A stretch of DNA of 64,000 bases from Mytilisepta virgata (GCA_028015205.1 CM051518.1:57305978-57369977); one strand, 5' to 3'; positions 44,025 to 55,150 are shown, numbered from the stretch's first letter. The notes: generated by a model not told the origin, from the sequence alone. Translations and numbers: made by a program.

Positions 44025-45844
44025 GTGACCACCCTACTGAAAGAATGAGGTACATGTCATTTAATGCGTCTTGTTACGGAGAATAATAAAATATATGATT
44101 TAAACCTATTGATTTTAATTGCATATGATATTTTTCAAATTATCGACTTTGGGGTGTAGGGATGGCCCCCTTAGAGGAACGAGGTATATGTCATTTAATG
44201 GGTGTTACCACGCAGTATAATAAAATATATGATATTGGTCACTCTCGTAGAGTTTTTCGATGGAAAACAATTTCCGCACATGGACCTATAGTAAACCCCT
44301 AGCCTGTTTGAACTGCTCATTATATGTCTCAGTGACTCCATCGAAAAATGAATAGTATTAGGCACATCTAGAAACATTGATCTTTCATCATGGAAATTCT
44401 CAGATCGATATCTCTGACGGTTATTGAGAATTCGAACAAAATCGGAGAGGAAGAAAAAAAATGTTCGATAAAAACTGTCTCCCACTTCGTTGGGAGACTT
44501 AATTAATTATAGAAATTTCTCTGACTACCAATACCTTCAAGACAATATTTTTTTAAAAAGTTGGTTTTATATGTTATATATATCGGAAAATTTCCAAGTA
44601 ATGGGGAGCCCATTTATGGCAACTGACTGTATGATGTGTATATTCCAATTATTGTTTGCCTTATATAATACAATCATGGAATCTTCTTTCAGAAGACCTG
44701 AAAAATGCTTCATCAAATACCTGATTGGGCGATCAACATAGATATCCTAACTGCAGCGTGTAAATCCATAGTCCATATCGGAATATATTTAAATAAGTAT
44801 TAAATAGAATACCATAAAGTATTTACATTGTATATAATTAATTTTACTGTTATATGTAATATATGGAACTGGCCACTTCTCTTATTTGTATTTTTTTGTG
44901 TTAATTGTCTCCAATTATCAAGGTAATCATTGTATTTGATTGTCTTGCTCTTCAAGGACCCTTAAACGAAATGAAATATTCTTATTCTTATTTAAAAAAG
45001 GATAAATGTAAAAATGGCAGGTATTAAATCAACACAAGTGACCTTCATTATCTTCTGTAATGTTTTCTAAGCTTTTGGGTTCGTGAGTTTGAATTGGTCT
45101 CCAAAAGGTACGTAAATTCCTATTTTGGCAATAGTAAATAATGTGAAAAGAAGTTAATTTAAACATTGTTCATTACACTATTTATATTAATATGCACACA
45201 ATTTTAGTTTTTTTCTCCGTTTTTCCCTTTTATATTCATTTGCATCTTCAACCATAAGGGTGAGACAAAACATAATAAACAGACAAAACAAAATACATAA
45301 TGAAATATTAAAATGATAAACTAATATATAGTACATGTAGTATAATGTCGAGCCTTGACTAACTTGGACCTTAATTACTATCTCAATAATGCCACTGACT
45401 ACTAATGATCACTAGCCTGTCAACGCTGGGGTTGTGAGTTCGAATCTCACCTGTGGCAGGGTGTGTTCGACTCAGATCTTAATTGACAAGGTTGCCAATT
45501 TTCCTACCGAAGGTCGGTGGTTCTGTCCGGGTACTCCGGCTTCCTCCACCAATAAAAACTGACCGCCGCGAAATAGCCAAATGTGCTGAAAACGGTGTTA
45601 AACCCCAACTAAACAAAACAAACAATAATGCCAGTGATTGATGTACAAATGTACATATACTACCCTGACTCCTGGTTTTTTAATACTTTACTCCTTTTCA
45701 CAAAGGAAATGATATAAATTATCCTAATAATTACAGAGGTATAACAGTCACAAATGCGATTGGTAAACTTCTCAATAAAACTTTAGATTCTACCAAAAAA
45801 TTTCTCATCATAGCATCATTTGATAAACGATTGTCAAAGTAGAT
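44025..45844 (+). repeat. Array unit 10 (edge unit, runs into the LINE)
   Basis: 1820 bp. It has private changes ACGAAATGAAAT, CTTTTATATTC, ATAATGTCGAG and CTGACCGCCGCG. Its reverse-transcriptase fragment continues without a joint into the decayed LINE at 45.85 kb. Confidence 0.9.
45399..45625 (+). mobile_element. Truncated SINE in unit 10
   Basis: Same 227-bp insertion and duplication as in unit 1. Confidence 0.85.
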
Positions 45845-46830
45845 GTACTTGTTAGGCTAGAACTTCTGACCCGGTGATATGCTTAAATAGATAGTGTAGA
45901 AGAGAGGAAGACAGAGTGCAGGCCAGCTTCATTTGAGCTTAGTAGATTTACAAAAGGCATTCGATGTGGTAATGCATAATGGTATTAAAATTACACTCCT
46001 TTAAAATGGTGTGGGCTCAAATTTTTAAAATATGATTTAAATTATATAGTTTACTTTAATAGTTATTCTGCGTTGTGTGTAAAAAAAAAGACTGCAAGTA
46101 ATATAGTAGCAAAATCCGAACTTGGTAGATTTCCCCTAAGTTTATTTATTAAAACCCAAGTTCTTATGTATTATTTTAGATTAATCTAAATGACATTAAT
46201 CCACTTGTAAAGGAGGCCTTAAATGTCAATAAAAATCTCCATAATAATGGGAAGTACTCTTGGTACACATTTGCTAAAAACATTCCTGATGAACTAAATA
46301 TTGATATTGTAGATATTCAGTGTGATAAATCTTTTAATATAATAAAAGGCAGTTTAAAAACTCAATTATAAAATGATAATACAAAAAATTATAGATAAAG
46401 AACATTAGAAAAACTTTCAAATCTAACAGACTGTTCAAAAGTATTTTTATATAGTATATTGAAAACTGACATTAAATTAGAAGACTATTTATTAAAAAAT
46501 AGCAGCTTTATCAATAGACAACTGATGAGTAAATTTCGTCTGAGCCACCATATATTAAAAATTGAAATGGGTAGGTACCAAAACATATCCAGAGAACAAA
46601 GGTTACGTACACAAAGCTCAGTAATTGAAGACCAATATCACTTTTTCTTTAATTGCAAAATAATTGATTCTGTCAGAGATAATCTTATTACTAAAATAAA
46701 ACAAAATAATACTAACTTCCCACATCATATACTGCCATTTGAAAAATTAAAACTTGTCCTTAATCCTCAACTTGAACTGCAGCCTTATGTTTGCGACTTT
46801 ATAAAGCAATCATTAAAATTGCGAAAATGA
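45660..46830 (+). pseudogene. Decayed LINE ORF2 (reverse transcriptase and C-terminal part)
   Basis: In shifting frames it reads FHKGNDINYPNNYRGITVT and NAIGKLLNKTLD (fingers region, inside unit 10). Then come LVDLQKAFDVVMHNGIKI (palm, near 45945), SELGRFPLSLFIKTQVLMYY (near 46120) and VNKNLHNNGKYSWYTFAKNI. The last is a 123-codon open tail with MSKFRLSHHILKIEMGRY and EDQYHFFFNC, ending at the TGA 46828-46830. The order matches non-LTR ORF2 proteins with a C-terminal Cys/His knuckle, but the YADD catalytic block is deleted and several stops and frameshifts are present. The left part was amplified in the array. The clade is uncertain (CR1-like or related). Confidence 0.75.
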
Positions 46831-47340
46831 TGTCAATGTCGGTTACATGTTCTCAGATTCTATGTTTATAATTATTTATTTGTACCTTAATGTCATATTG
46901 ATTTTATTTAGGATTTGTATGTGATTGTACATGTATATAGCTTGACTCCTATGGGTCATATATGCAATTAATAAAGTTATACGTTTAACTTAAAGACCAA
47001 AGGACTGACTTTTTTCATTAAAATTGCTGGTAAACCAAGGTGATTACCTTAATTAATCCTAACTTGTTTGAAAATAACAATCCAAAGATACTAATATTAG
47101 ATATAGTAAATTTATACTATGCTGTATACGACCCATTTCAAGGAGTTACCTCTCATCAGCAGCATTAAAACCGAAACATTTGGAAGACCAAAAAGCAAAC
47201 TTATTTTAAAACAAGAAGTACTCATAACGAAAAATACCGAAATAGGAAGCCAAATTTCAGCTAAGGAGATCTACCATGTGCAATATAAGGAATGAACCCT
47301 TAGTAATTCTATTATTTTTGAATTTTGCTAAATATTTTTA
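46831..47340 (+). other. LINE 3' tail with AATAAA, then unassigned spacer
   Basis: The tail after the LINE stop contains AATAAA at 46970-46975. From about 47000 to 47340 nothing is recognised. Confidence 0.45.
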
Positions 47341-48660
47341 AACGATGTCTTAGACTATTTGAGTACAACTCCACATGATCCAGTTCTGTTAGACGCAAAA
47401 GCAATCATGTATGCAGATGATCTCATCATTTTGTCAACCTCTGAAGAGGGACTGCAGTGCAAACTTAAGAAAACGAGCCAATGTTGTAAATATTGGTGTT
47501 TAACAAGTAATACTAACACATCACAACCATATTCTTTAACAAAGCAAACAGGCATGTGCACATCCGAAAGAATTTTTTGTTTTTGTTTTTTGTTTAATGG
47601 TGTTAATATCGAATATCCTATAAATATCTTGGTATGAAATTTTGTATATGTGTTTCAATCTGCTCTGCTCTACAAGATGTTAAGGCTTATTTCAAAATAA
47701 CGGAAATAATTCTTTTCTATGAACCCAAATATGAAGCCATCTCTTTGTGTTCTGGACTATATAATACAACCAATTATATCGTATGAAAATATGGGGCTCT
47801 TTCAACCCATTTACATAACAATTTCGATGTGGACCCTGCACGGTAAATAAAATTTCCCCAGATTAGTTTGTGACCAGCTAGACAGATAGATTTATTCACC
47901 AAGGGGCATGTCTTACAATAGAAAGTAGATACACTAAACAAATAATAAAAAAAAGAAATTTTGTAAATTCATTCTTGGAATTCACAACAAAATCAACAAA
48001 TTTTGCTGCTGTGTGAGAGTTGAAAATATTTCATCTAAATTTTGAAATAATTAAATCTATGATTAAATCAAATAAATGCTAGAAAATTTATAGGAAAATC
48101 TTTTCCATCGCTTATTATTTGAAACCAAAATACCAACATTGGTATTGTTCAGTGTAAACTCAATTTCATAATATCGGAGGAATGGAGAATCGGCGTACAT
48201 CATCCACCCGCATGCAGACTCAAAACTCACTGCAAAAAAATCCACTTCAGCACTATGTAAAGGTTTGGCATGACTCTTTGATGCAATACCTGGAGGGCAA
48301 ATTGTGTACTTACGGTACATTAAATACTATGATGCATGGACTATCTATTGATTCTGAACACATTTGGGCGGAGGAGAAATTTGACATGATTACATATTTC
48401 TGCACATAGACTTTAGATATCAGGGTATATTCCCTGACAACAGGCTTGCCTCGGATGCTCTGATAATGACATTGATGACGAAAAACATTTTCTGTGGCTG
48501 CTTTGCCGTTGATAGGGACGAACTTTTCAAATTGATAAAACAGTCATGCAATTCTTTTGAGAATCTTGATCCAGACAACAAGCTTATCTGGTTAATTAAT
48601 ACAGAAGATACTCAGATTTATTCTAAAATCTGTGATAGTGTTATGAAAAATGGAATCTGA
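47341..48660 (+). pseudogene. Second decayed LINE ORF2 copy (YADD block and C-terminal part)
   Basis: 47341-47560 reads LLDAKAIMYADDLIILSTSE and EGLQCKLKKTSQCCKYWCL, the catalytic palm motif YADD and following helix of a non-LTR reverse transcriptase. 48182-48400 reads HYVKVWHDSLMQYLEGKLCT, and 48430-48660 reads CLGCSDNDIDDEKHFL (another frame), then RDELFKLIKQSCNSF and DNKLIWLINTEDTQI, the C-terminal knuckle region. The order fits one ORF2 copy with large deletions and frameshifts. The stretch 47640-48180 between them has no clear match. It is not functional. Confidence 0.65.
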
Positions 48661-50600
48661 AATAACATGATTTTCACTTTAGATTATGGTATGAACTTTT
48701 TCGTTTTGAATTCAGATTTGAGTTCATAACACCTTAGCCTTTCTGCATTGGTGCTATTTTTAGTGAATTCGAGGCCCAATTAAGGTATGACATCACTTTT
48801 ATTGATTCTTCTGCACTGGGCAAGAGGCTAGTGTGTTGAAGACCTAGACACTAATGTTGTGTCTCATTGTCTGTTTGCATCGTCCCTTTGTGCCCTCTGT
48901 AGCTAGTTTCGACCCACCCCCTCCTTCCCCTGTTTCGGTAAACCTTTTACATCATGCACGACGACCATGACGACGGCTGGTTTGTCTAATTTACTATTCA
49001 ATCTGTCTGCCTGCATCGTCCCTTGGCGCGTTTTGTCATTGGGTTGAAAGTTTATCCGTTTACATAATTACTCATTTATTCAAATATCCAGAAGTGTCAT
49101 ATACCGCATAAACATACATGTAGATGTACACGTAAATGTATAAATCTATACAATAACTTGTCAGAACATCTGGCTCAACGTGTCAACGTACTCAAGATGC
49201 TGTTTAAGAACCGAACTAAGTGTTTATTTCTGTGAGGGAAAATGCATTTATTGTCGAGATATCAACGTGGTATAAACTGAAGCGCGACATTCCAGCTTTC
49301 GTACGTTTATCAAAATTGCAAAATTTGCTAAATTTCATCGTTTAAGTATACCAAAAGGGTGACAAAAATCATATTTCATATTCTGATAAACTTCGATAAA
49401 ATTTCTTTTAATTAATTTTATGCATTAGACGGACATAATTCAGGTAAGTCCAACAACGAAAACACAGGTATAGTCTAGTCTATATACTGCCTGCATGCCT
49501 ACGAATACTGTGCGGGTAAATCTGCATAGTCGAACTTTCCTAGTTTTCGCCCTAAAAAACTTTGATCCGCCATCCGATATTCTCAACTGCAAACCAAACA
49601 TAATACTCTCGAACTATATATAAACAGTTTCCCGATATCTTCTTCAGAAGTTCGTAGAATTCATTTACAGTCATAAAGTATGTAAGTTCACGGAAGAGCA
49701 CAAACCTCTCGCGCAAAAGATATCATTTCTATATAAAAAGAGAAAAAAAGCACAAAAACCAGCTTGTATATTTTAATATTCTATGACATATGTATTTAAA
49801 AGAAATTATAAATCGCTATAAACCTCATGAAAATTTAGATCGCAACTTAAATTCAAAGGCCACAATTTGTTCAAATCAAACTTTTAAATCATTCATGTAC
49901 ATAAATTTTTTTACATACGATTTATGATAATACAGTTTTCCTATATATAAATAACACATGTAACATGAATCACAATTAAGTTCACCGAAATTCATAATTT
50001 AAAAAATTCGAATTCTGACTGTGGACCCCAATTTTTGAAAATAAAATGTTTTACACCTTCTGGTGTACATAATTATAGAAATAATGCGCATAAATTGAAA
50101 GAAAAGAAAAGAAAAGTCACAATTTAAGTTTCTGAAATTAATAAGGCTTTCAAAATCAAAATTGTAAAACCGAATTACCGGCTTAACGGGGTATAATTAA
50201 AAAAAAATCGGTCAAAATAAAAAAAGAAGAAAAAAAGTACTAAACATTAATTAAAATATTTCAGTTTATTACGCTTTAACGTGCTTTAAAAACACATGAA
50301 AATAGCACGGATAAAAGGCATAGCAAAAGCTCTTGAAATTTGATGTTTTAGTGAAACCAGCATAGATAAGGATCAATTATTTTATTTTTTATGCGAGAGG
50401 TGGGACTTTTTTATGCGGCATCATTGAGCATTATCTAAAGTATATTATATGATTTGATTTTATTTACTTATTCATATCGCAAGTTTCATTTTTTTTCCTC
50501 AAGTTTTACTACTATTTGATTTCAAAGGATATTAAATCCTGTCCGTTTCAAGTGCCTTTGTCACCAATTTTTGAGCTAGTACAACGAAAATTAGAACTGA
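48661..50600. other. Unassigned stretch
   Basis: No gene recognised. An isolated strong splice donor, AATTCAG|GTAAGT, lies near 49444, and a C-rich patch with CGACGACCATGACGACGG near 48950-48980. A+T-rich from 49.7 kb on. Confidence 0.45.
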
Positions 50601-50656
50601 TGAACAATCAGACTTATTTAAGTCGTTTCCCTTTGACCAAATGCAGAAAAATGTCA

Positions 50657-51005
50657 ACTTCCGGTGTTATATTTAATGACGTCATGTAACTTTGCAGGTG
50701 ATTTAAGCAGGTAAAAATCATTGTATGAAGTTGGCACCGAATATCAAAATTTTTTATAACACAATTTTACTATTTTAATCTAATTTAGGAGATAAAATCA
50801 AGTGAATATTAGTAATACATCGGAAAATACCACCAGGTGATCCCAAACAAAACCTTGTGACGTCACCGGCTTAGATCTTCGACAGGTTTTTTCAATGTAA
50901 TGGGTGTGCCTAAATCCAACACTCGAGCAGTGAAAATGTGAAGGAAACTGATTTTATCCTCTATTTGGCATTAATTAAAGATAAATATATTGATTGATCA
51001 GGTAA
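50657..51005 (+). promoter_or_regulatory. Candidate promoter and 5' leader: ETS and two CRE motifs, splice donor
   Basis: ACTTCCGGT (50657-50665) is a strong ETS motif. It is followed 12 bp later by the CRE palindrome TGACGTCA (50677-50684) and a second TGACGTCA at 50858-50865. A donor-like TCAG|GTAAGA lies at about 51001. ETS with CRE is common in animal promoters. No coding exon was found near, so the target gene is unknown and may lie beyond the window. Confidence 0.3.
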
Positions 51006-51780
51006 GACGAAAATAGCATTAACACGTGTTTGATCAACAGGTGAGGATGCAGTGTTTGCTAGTTGTCATATTTGACAGGTATTCCGCCATGACATGCATG
51101 TGTCAAATAATTAAAAAAAGGAGTTTGACCCATTATTATGTTTTCACTTAATTATTGCATAGGTCAGCCTGACAAAAGTAGAGATGACAGCCATTACAAT
51201 GTTTATACAAATATTTGAAATATGACATGCTTCATTACTTAAAAATTGGGTTTATGTAAATAAAATGTTAGGGTCATAGATTAGTGTTTGCTTTTTGTAC
51301 CACTTAAAAAGAGTGACCACATGGATAAGACTTCCAGTTGTCCCCTCTTCATGTATATATAATTTACTTAAATTCTGTCATTCCTTAGGGAGTTCAAAAT
51401 GAAGTCTTTCCAATATTTATCATCTAGAGTGTTATGCTAAAATTTGATACAATTAAATGATGATCTTATTATCCTGAAAGTCATATTGGTCCAAATATGA
51501 GAGACAAAATATGAGAGGGTGTAACGTCCTATATAGCAGTATATTTGGATGTGCGGCTGGAATGGATCTAATTTTTGAGCCATTAAGTATATGACTGGGT
51601 AGGATATACAGCTGTAAAGCCATAGATGTATATCAGTGGTAAATTGAGAACAAATAGTATGTATCAATGGGTCCCAAATATGGCTTTTCATAGCAGGAGG
51701 AATGCACAATACAATAGCATGCAATTAGTAGTACAAAAATTACAAAGACTGATAAATGTTATATTATGTACAAAATCCTT
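51006..51780. other. Unassigned spacer
   Basis: No gene recognised. One outlying copy of the AGTATATGACTGGGTAGG-type word occurs near 51587. Confidence 0.5.
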
Positions 51781-51895
51781 AGTATTTGAATGAATCTGAT
51801 TTTGAAGCATCCATATATGAATGGTTCTGGTTTTGAAACATCTAGTATATAAATGGGTATGGTTTTTGAAAAATTTAAGTATATGAATGGGTAGG
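51781..51895 (+). repeat. Minisatellite, about 33 bp, four copies, then poly-C
   Basis: AGTATATGAATGGGTA-like words start near 51781, 51813, 51843 and 51878, each with a GGTTTTGAAACAT-like spacer. A run of 14 C follows at 51945-51958. Confidence 0.65.
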
Positions 51896-52094
51896 AACAT
51901 AAAAGTACTGGCTGCACATCTGTACCCAAACTTAGGCCAAGTTACCCCCCCCCCCCCCAAAGGGTCCAGCCATCCCAAGTTTTTGGTGACTTAGGGTTCC
52001 TCTTGATGAGTCCTGCACTTATCACTTTCGAAATTGGTGAAATTTTGATGAGTCCAAAATTATTCTGAGTCCAGTGAAGAAGTTACAAGTTCTG

Positions 52095-52315
52095 TTTAGG
52101 CCAAATAAAAAAATGTGTGGTTCTGGGTTTCCTACCTACCCTATTTTTTTTGTATCTATCCTAAAGATTTTTTAGACATTTTTCAATAAGCTCTGTCTCT
52201 ACCATAGACTCTATGCTAAAAAAAATTTGTAAAATAAAAAAAAAATCCCTATCTACCTACAAAATTTTTTTCTGTATGTAATAGGAACCACACTCATTTT
52301 TTTACTTGGCCTAAA
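52095..52315. mobile_element. MITE with inverted ends TTTAGGCCAA
   Basis: The left end TTTAGGCCAAATAAAAAAAT and the reverse complement of the right end, TTTAGGCCAAGTAAAAAAAT, match at 19 of 20. Similarity continues through GTGTGGTTC and CTACCTAC words. The 221-bp body has no coding sequence. No certain target duplication was found. Confidence 0.7.
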
Positions 52316-52533
52316 ACAAAGGTTGATCTTTTGTCTATGTACAGTTCATTGTTCTTTTCTTGAAATCAGGATGTCACCTACAGTAGTAAAGATGTGATTT
52401 TGTTGAAAACTAGTATGTGCAAGTTTTGTTTCCATGGTATTTGAATCAACTTGACCATTATGATAAGGTCATGTCCGATGATACAGATCCTTGCAATGTT
52501 TTAAAAAGTACAATATTATAGCAAAGCCATTGC

Positions 52534-54128
52534 TTTTTAGCTCACCTGGCCATAGGCCATGTGAGCTATTGCCATCACTTGGCGTCCGTCGTCGTCGTCG
52601 TCTGTAAACTTTTTCAAACGTTAACTCGTCCTAAACTACTGGACCGACTTCAACCTAACTTTGCAGAATTGTTCTTTAGGGCATCTGGAAAATTTCTATC
52701 GTTTAAAATTTTTGAAATGTCGAAAAACATGGCTGTCGTTACTATAAATAGAACATAGGGGTAAATTGCTGTTTTTTGCTAATAACTCAAAAACCGTTAC
52801 AGATATCGAAAATCTGACGGGGTAAAATTGATCAGCATGACAAGATCTACCTACCCTGAAATTTTGAAGGAAATTCCAAAACCCATTTAGGAGTTATTGC
52901 CCTTTTTTCACATTTTTGGCTTTTTTTTATGTTATTATTTCAAAAATCTTCTTCTCTGAAACTACTATTCAAAATCATATGAAACTTGGTAAGATTGTTG
53001 CTTAGGGTACCCTGCATAGAACTGGTGTGGGGATTTTTGATTCGTCGAAAAACATGGCCGCTGTTACTTAAAATAGAACATAGGGGTAAATTGCTGTTTT
53101 TTGCTAATAACTCAAAAACCGTTACAGATATCGAAAATCTGACGGGGTAAAATTGATCAGCATGACAAGATCTACCTACCCTGAAATTTTGAAGGAAATT
53201 CCAAAACCCATTTAGGAGTTATTGCCCTTTTTTCACATTTTTGGCTTTTTTTTATGTTATTATTTCAAAAATCTTCTTCTCTGAAACTACTATTCAAAAT
53301 CATATGAAACTTGGTAAGATTGTTGCTTAGGGTACCCTGCATAGAACTGATGTGGGGATTTTTGATTCGTCGAAAAACATGGCCGCTGTTACTTAAAATA
53401 GAACATAGGGGTAAATTGCTGTTTTTTGCTAATAACTCAAAAACCGTTACAGATATCGAAAATCTGACGGGGTAAATTTGATCAGCATGACAAGATCTAC
53501 CTACCCTGAAATTTTGAAGGAAATTCCAAAACCCATTTAGGAGTTATTGTCCTTTTTTCGTCAAATTTTCATAATTTAACATTTTTCGTCATTTATCTCC
53601 AAAACTATTTGAGATAGAAGTGAAATGTAAATTTGAAAAATGTTTGCCATGTTGAGATCTACATACCCTGAAATTTTAAAGGAAATCCCAAAACCCATTT
53701 AGGAGTTATTGCCCTTTTTTGTCAAATTTTTAAAATTTTAACATTTTTGCATTTATCTCCAAAACTATTTGAGATAGAAGTGAAATGTAAATTGAAAAAT
53801 GTTTGCCATGTTGAGATCTAACTACCCTGAAATTTTGAAGGGAATCCCAAATTCTATTTAGGAGTTATTGGTTTGTGTAATTTGAGGTCGGGTTCTGTTA
53901 CATTTATTTAAGGTTCACCCTTATTCCTGGTCAATTTTGTCAACTTCCTGCCAGGACTACCACCATCAGGGAACATATTTTAACATTAAACCTTATGAAA
54001 AATAAATCTTCAACAAATTTTCCCTGAACAATTGAACCAATTGCAACAAACTTGGTCAAATAGTTGATTAATTGTCCAATGAAAACCAGACTCCAGGTGA
54101 GCGATACAGGCTCTGGTGAGCCTCTTGT
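52534..54128 (-). mobile_element. Hairpin-ended element C, second copy (minus strand)
   Basis: It is the reverse complement of the 9317-10590 element. The 29-nt palindrome lies at 52539-52567 with the A-run as TTTTT at 52534-52538, (GTC)n follows at about 52586-52603, and the far end is CCTCTTGT at 54121-54128. It is about 320 bp longer because the core has one more 325-bp dimer (GAACATAGGGGTAAATTGC at 52751, 53076 and 53401). The two copies are nearly identical by eye. The frame at its hairpin end, seen in both copies, is not a gene. Confidence 0.8.
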
Positions 54129-54560
54129 TTCACCGAAGCATTTTTTTTAGTACATGATGTAAATTTAGAATGAAATGAATAACATAGTTGAAGAAAGTTA
54201 ATATTTTGAAGGGAACATGAACTTTTATGATCTCCCTCATGATTGATGGCGGTTTAAAATTAAAATAAAAATTTATAAAATGTAATTAATATTTCACCAA
54301 TGCATCCATCACCAGTACTGAAACATTGACGCACTTGAATGATGCTATTAAAAATTCAGTAAATGTAAATTGAAAATCGGAGGATATAATTAGGGCCTGT
54401 CAATGGTGGCGGTCACCCTATAAGTGATCAATCTGTCCGTCTGCTTTTGCAGTTATATCAGGGGAAGTGCTTAAATGTTTGTTGTTGCTTGCATTGCCCT
54501 TTGCAGAAGCAGGTCTAAGTCTGGTCAAACCCTCTGTCTGTCTGGAATAGGTATCTATAT
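54129..54560. other. Unassigned spacer
   Basis: Nothing recognised. Confidence 0.5.
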
Positions 54561-55150
54561 TGTGTAATCTGAAACTTCAACACCATAAACTGAGCACTTC
54601 GGAAAAGTTTGCACACTTATTCTGAACACATTGAAGATGTACACCTTCCCTTATTTATTGATTTGAGAAAAAAAATTGTCAAATTTATCATTTGTTGAAC
54701 TTCTTGAATTTTAGGCACAATCGGTACGAAGGGTAGATACAAATGTAGTTTGTGTAATCTGAATCTCTAACACCACTGTTACACCATAAACCCAGTACTT
54801 TTGAAATTTTGCTCACTTATTTTGAACACATAGAAAATGTACACCTCCCCTTATGGAGTGATTTCAGAAAAATTTGTCAAATTTAACATTGGTTGAACTT
54901 AGTGATTTTTAGGCACATTTGGTACGAAGGGTACCTAGTTTGTGTAATCTGAATCTCTAACACTATATACTCAGCACTTTTGAAATTTTGCACACTTATT
55001 CTGAACATGCTCCCCTTTTTAGAAAAAAATGTCAAATTTGTCATTTGTTAAACTTAATCATTTAAGGCACATCAGGTTTTAATGGTATATCTAGTTTGTA
55101 AATCTGAAACTCCAACACCTTTCACCTTGCATTTCTGAAATTTTGCACAG
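54561..55150 (+). repeat. 190-bp tandem repeat, about 4 copies
   Basis: TGTGTAATCTGAATCTCTAA-type words start at 54561, 54751 and 54941, with a shortened copy at about 55096. Each copy has CAGCACTTTTGAAATTTTGC and GGTACGAAGGGTA words. It is unrelated by eye to the 191-bp repeat of element D. Confidence 0.85.

Larger units (their letters stand above)
27728..45844 (+). repeat. Tandem array: ten head-to-tail copies of a 1.82 kb unit
   Basis: GTGACCACCCTACTGAAAG recurs at 27728, 29442, 31267, 33090, 34915, 36737, 38559, 40380, 42203 and 44025. Periods are 1714 (first) then 1820-1825. Units differ by scattered substitutions and 1-3 bp indels. In order each unit has two 135-bp satellite monomers; a stem GTCTCCCA/TGGGAGAC with loop CTTCGT; a LINE-like 3' tail ending ATATTCTTATTCTTATTT; a 5'-truncated SINE with its duplication; and a LINE reverse-transcriptase fragment with NYRGITVTNAIGK. 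The two frames diverging from the hairpin (96 and 83 codons) are broken in some units, so I do not call them genes. Confidence 0.95.

Noticed and set aside
27932..44741. The 96-codon minus and 83-codon plus frames seen in most 1.82 kb units
   Set aside because: Conservation only mirrors unit identity. Unit 7 has an early stop in the minus frame, and units 3 and 4 lack the plus frame. No domain is recognisable.
29094..45625. Ten tRNA genes in the array
   Set aside because: GAGTTCGAATCTCACC looks like a T arm, but the 5' half and A box are missing and the sequence continues as a SINE body.
27728..45844. CRISPR-like array or rRNA-type gene cluster
   Set aside because: Units are 1.8 kb with no spacer pattern, no rRNA similarity, and contents that are transposon debris in a eukaryotic genome.
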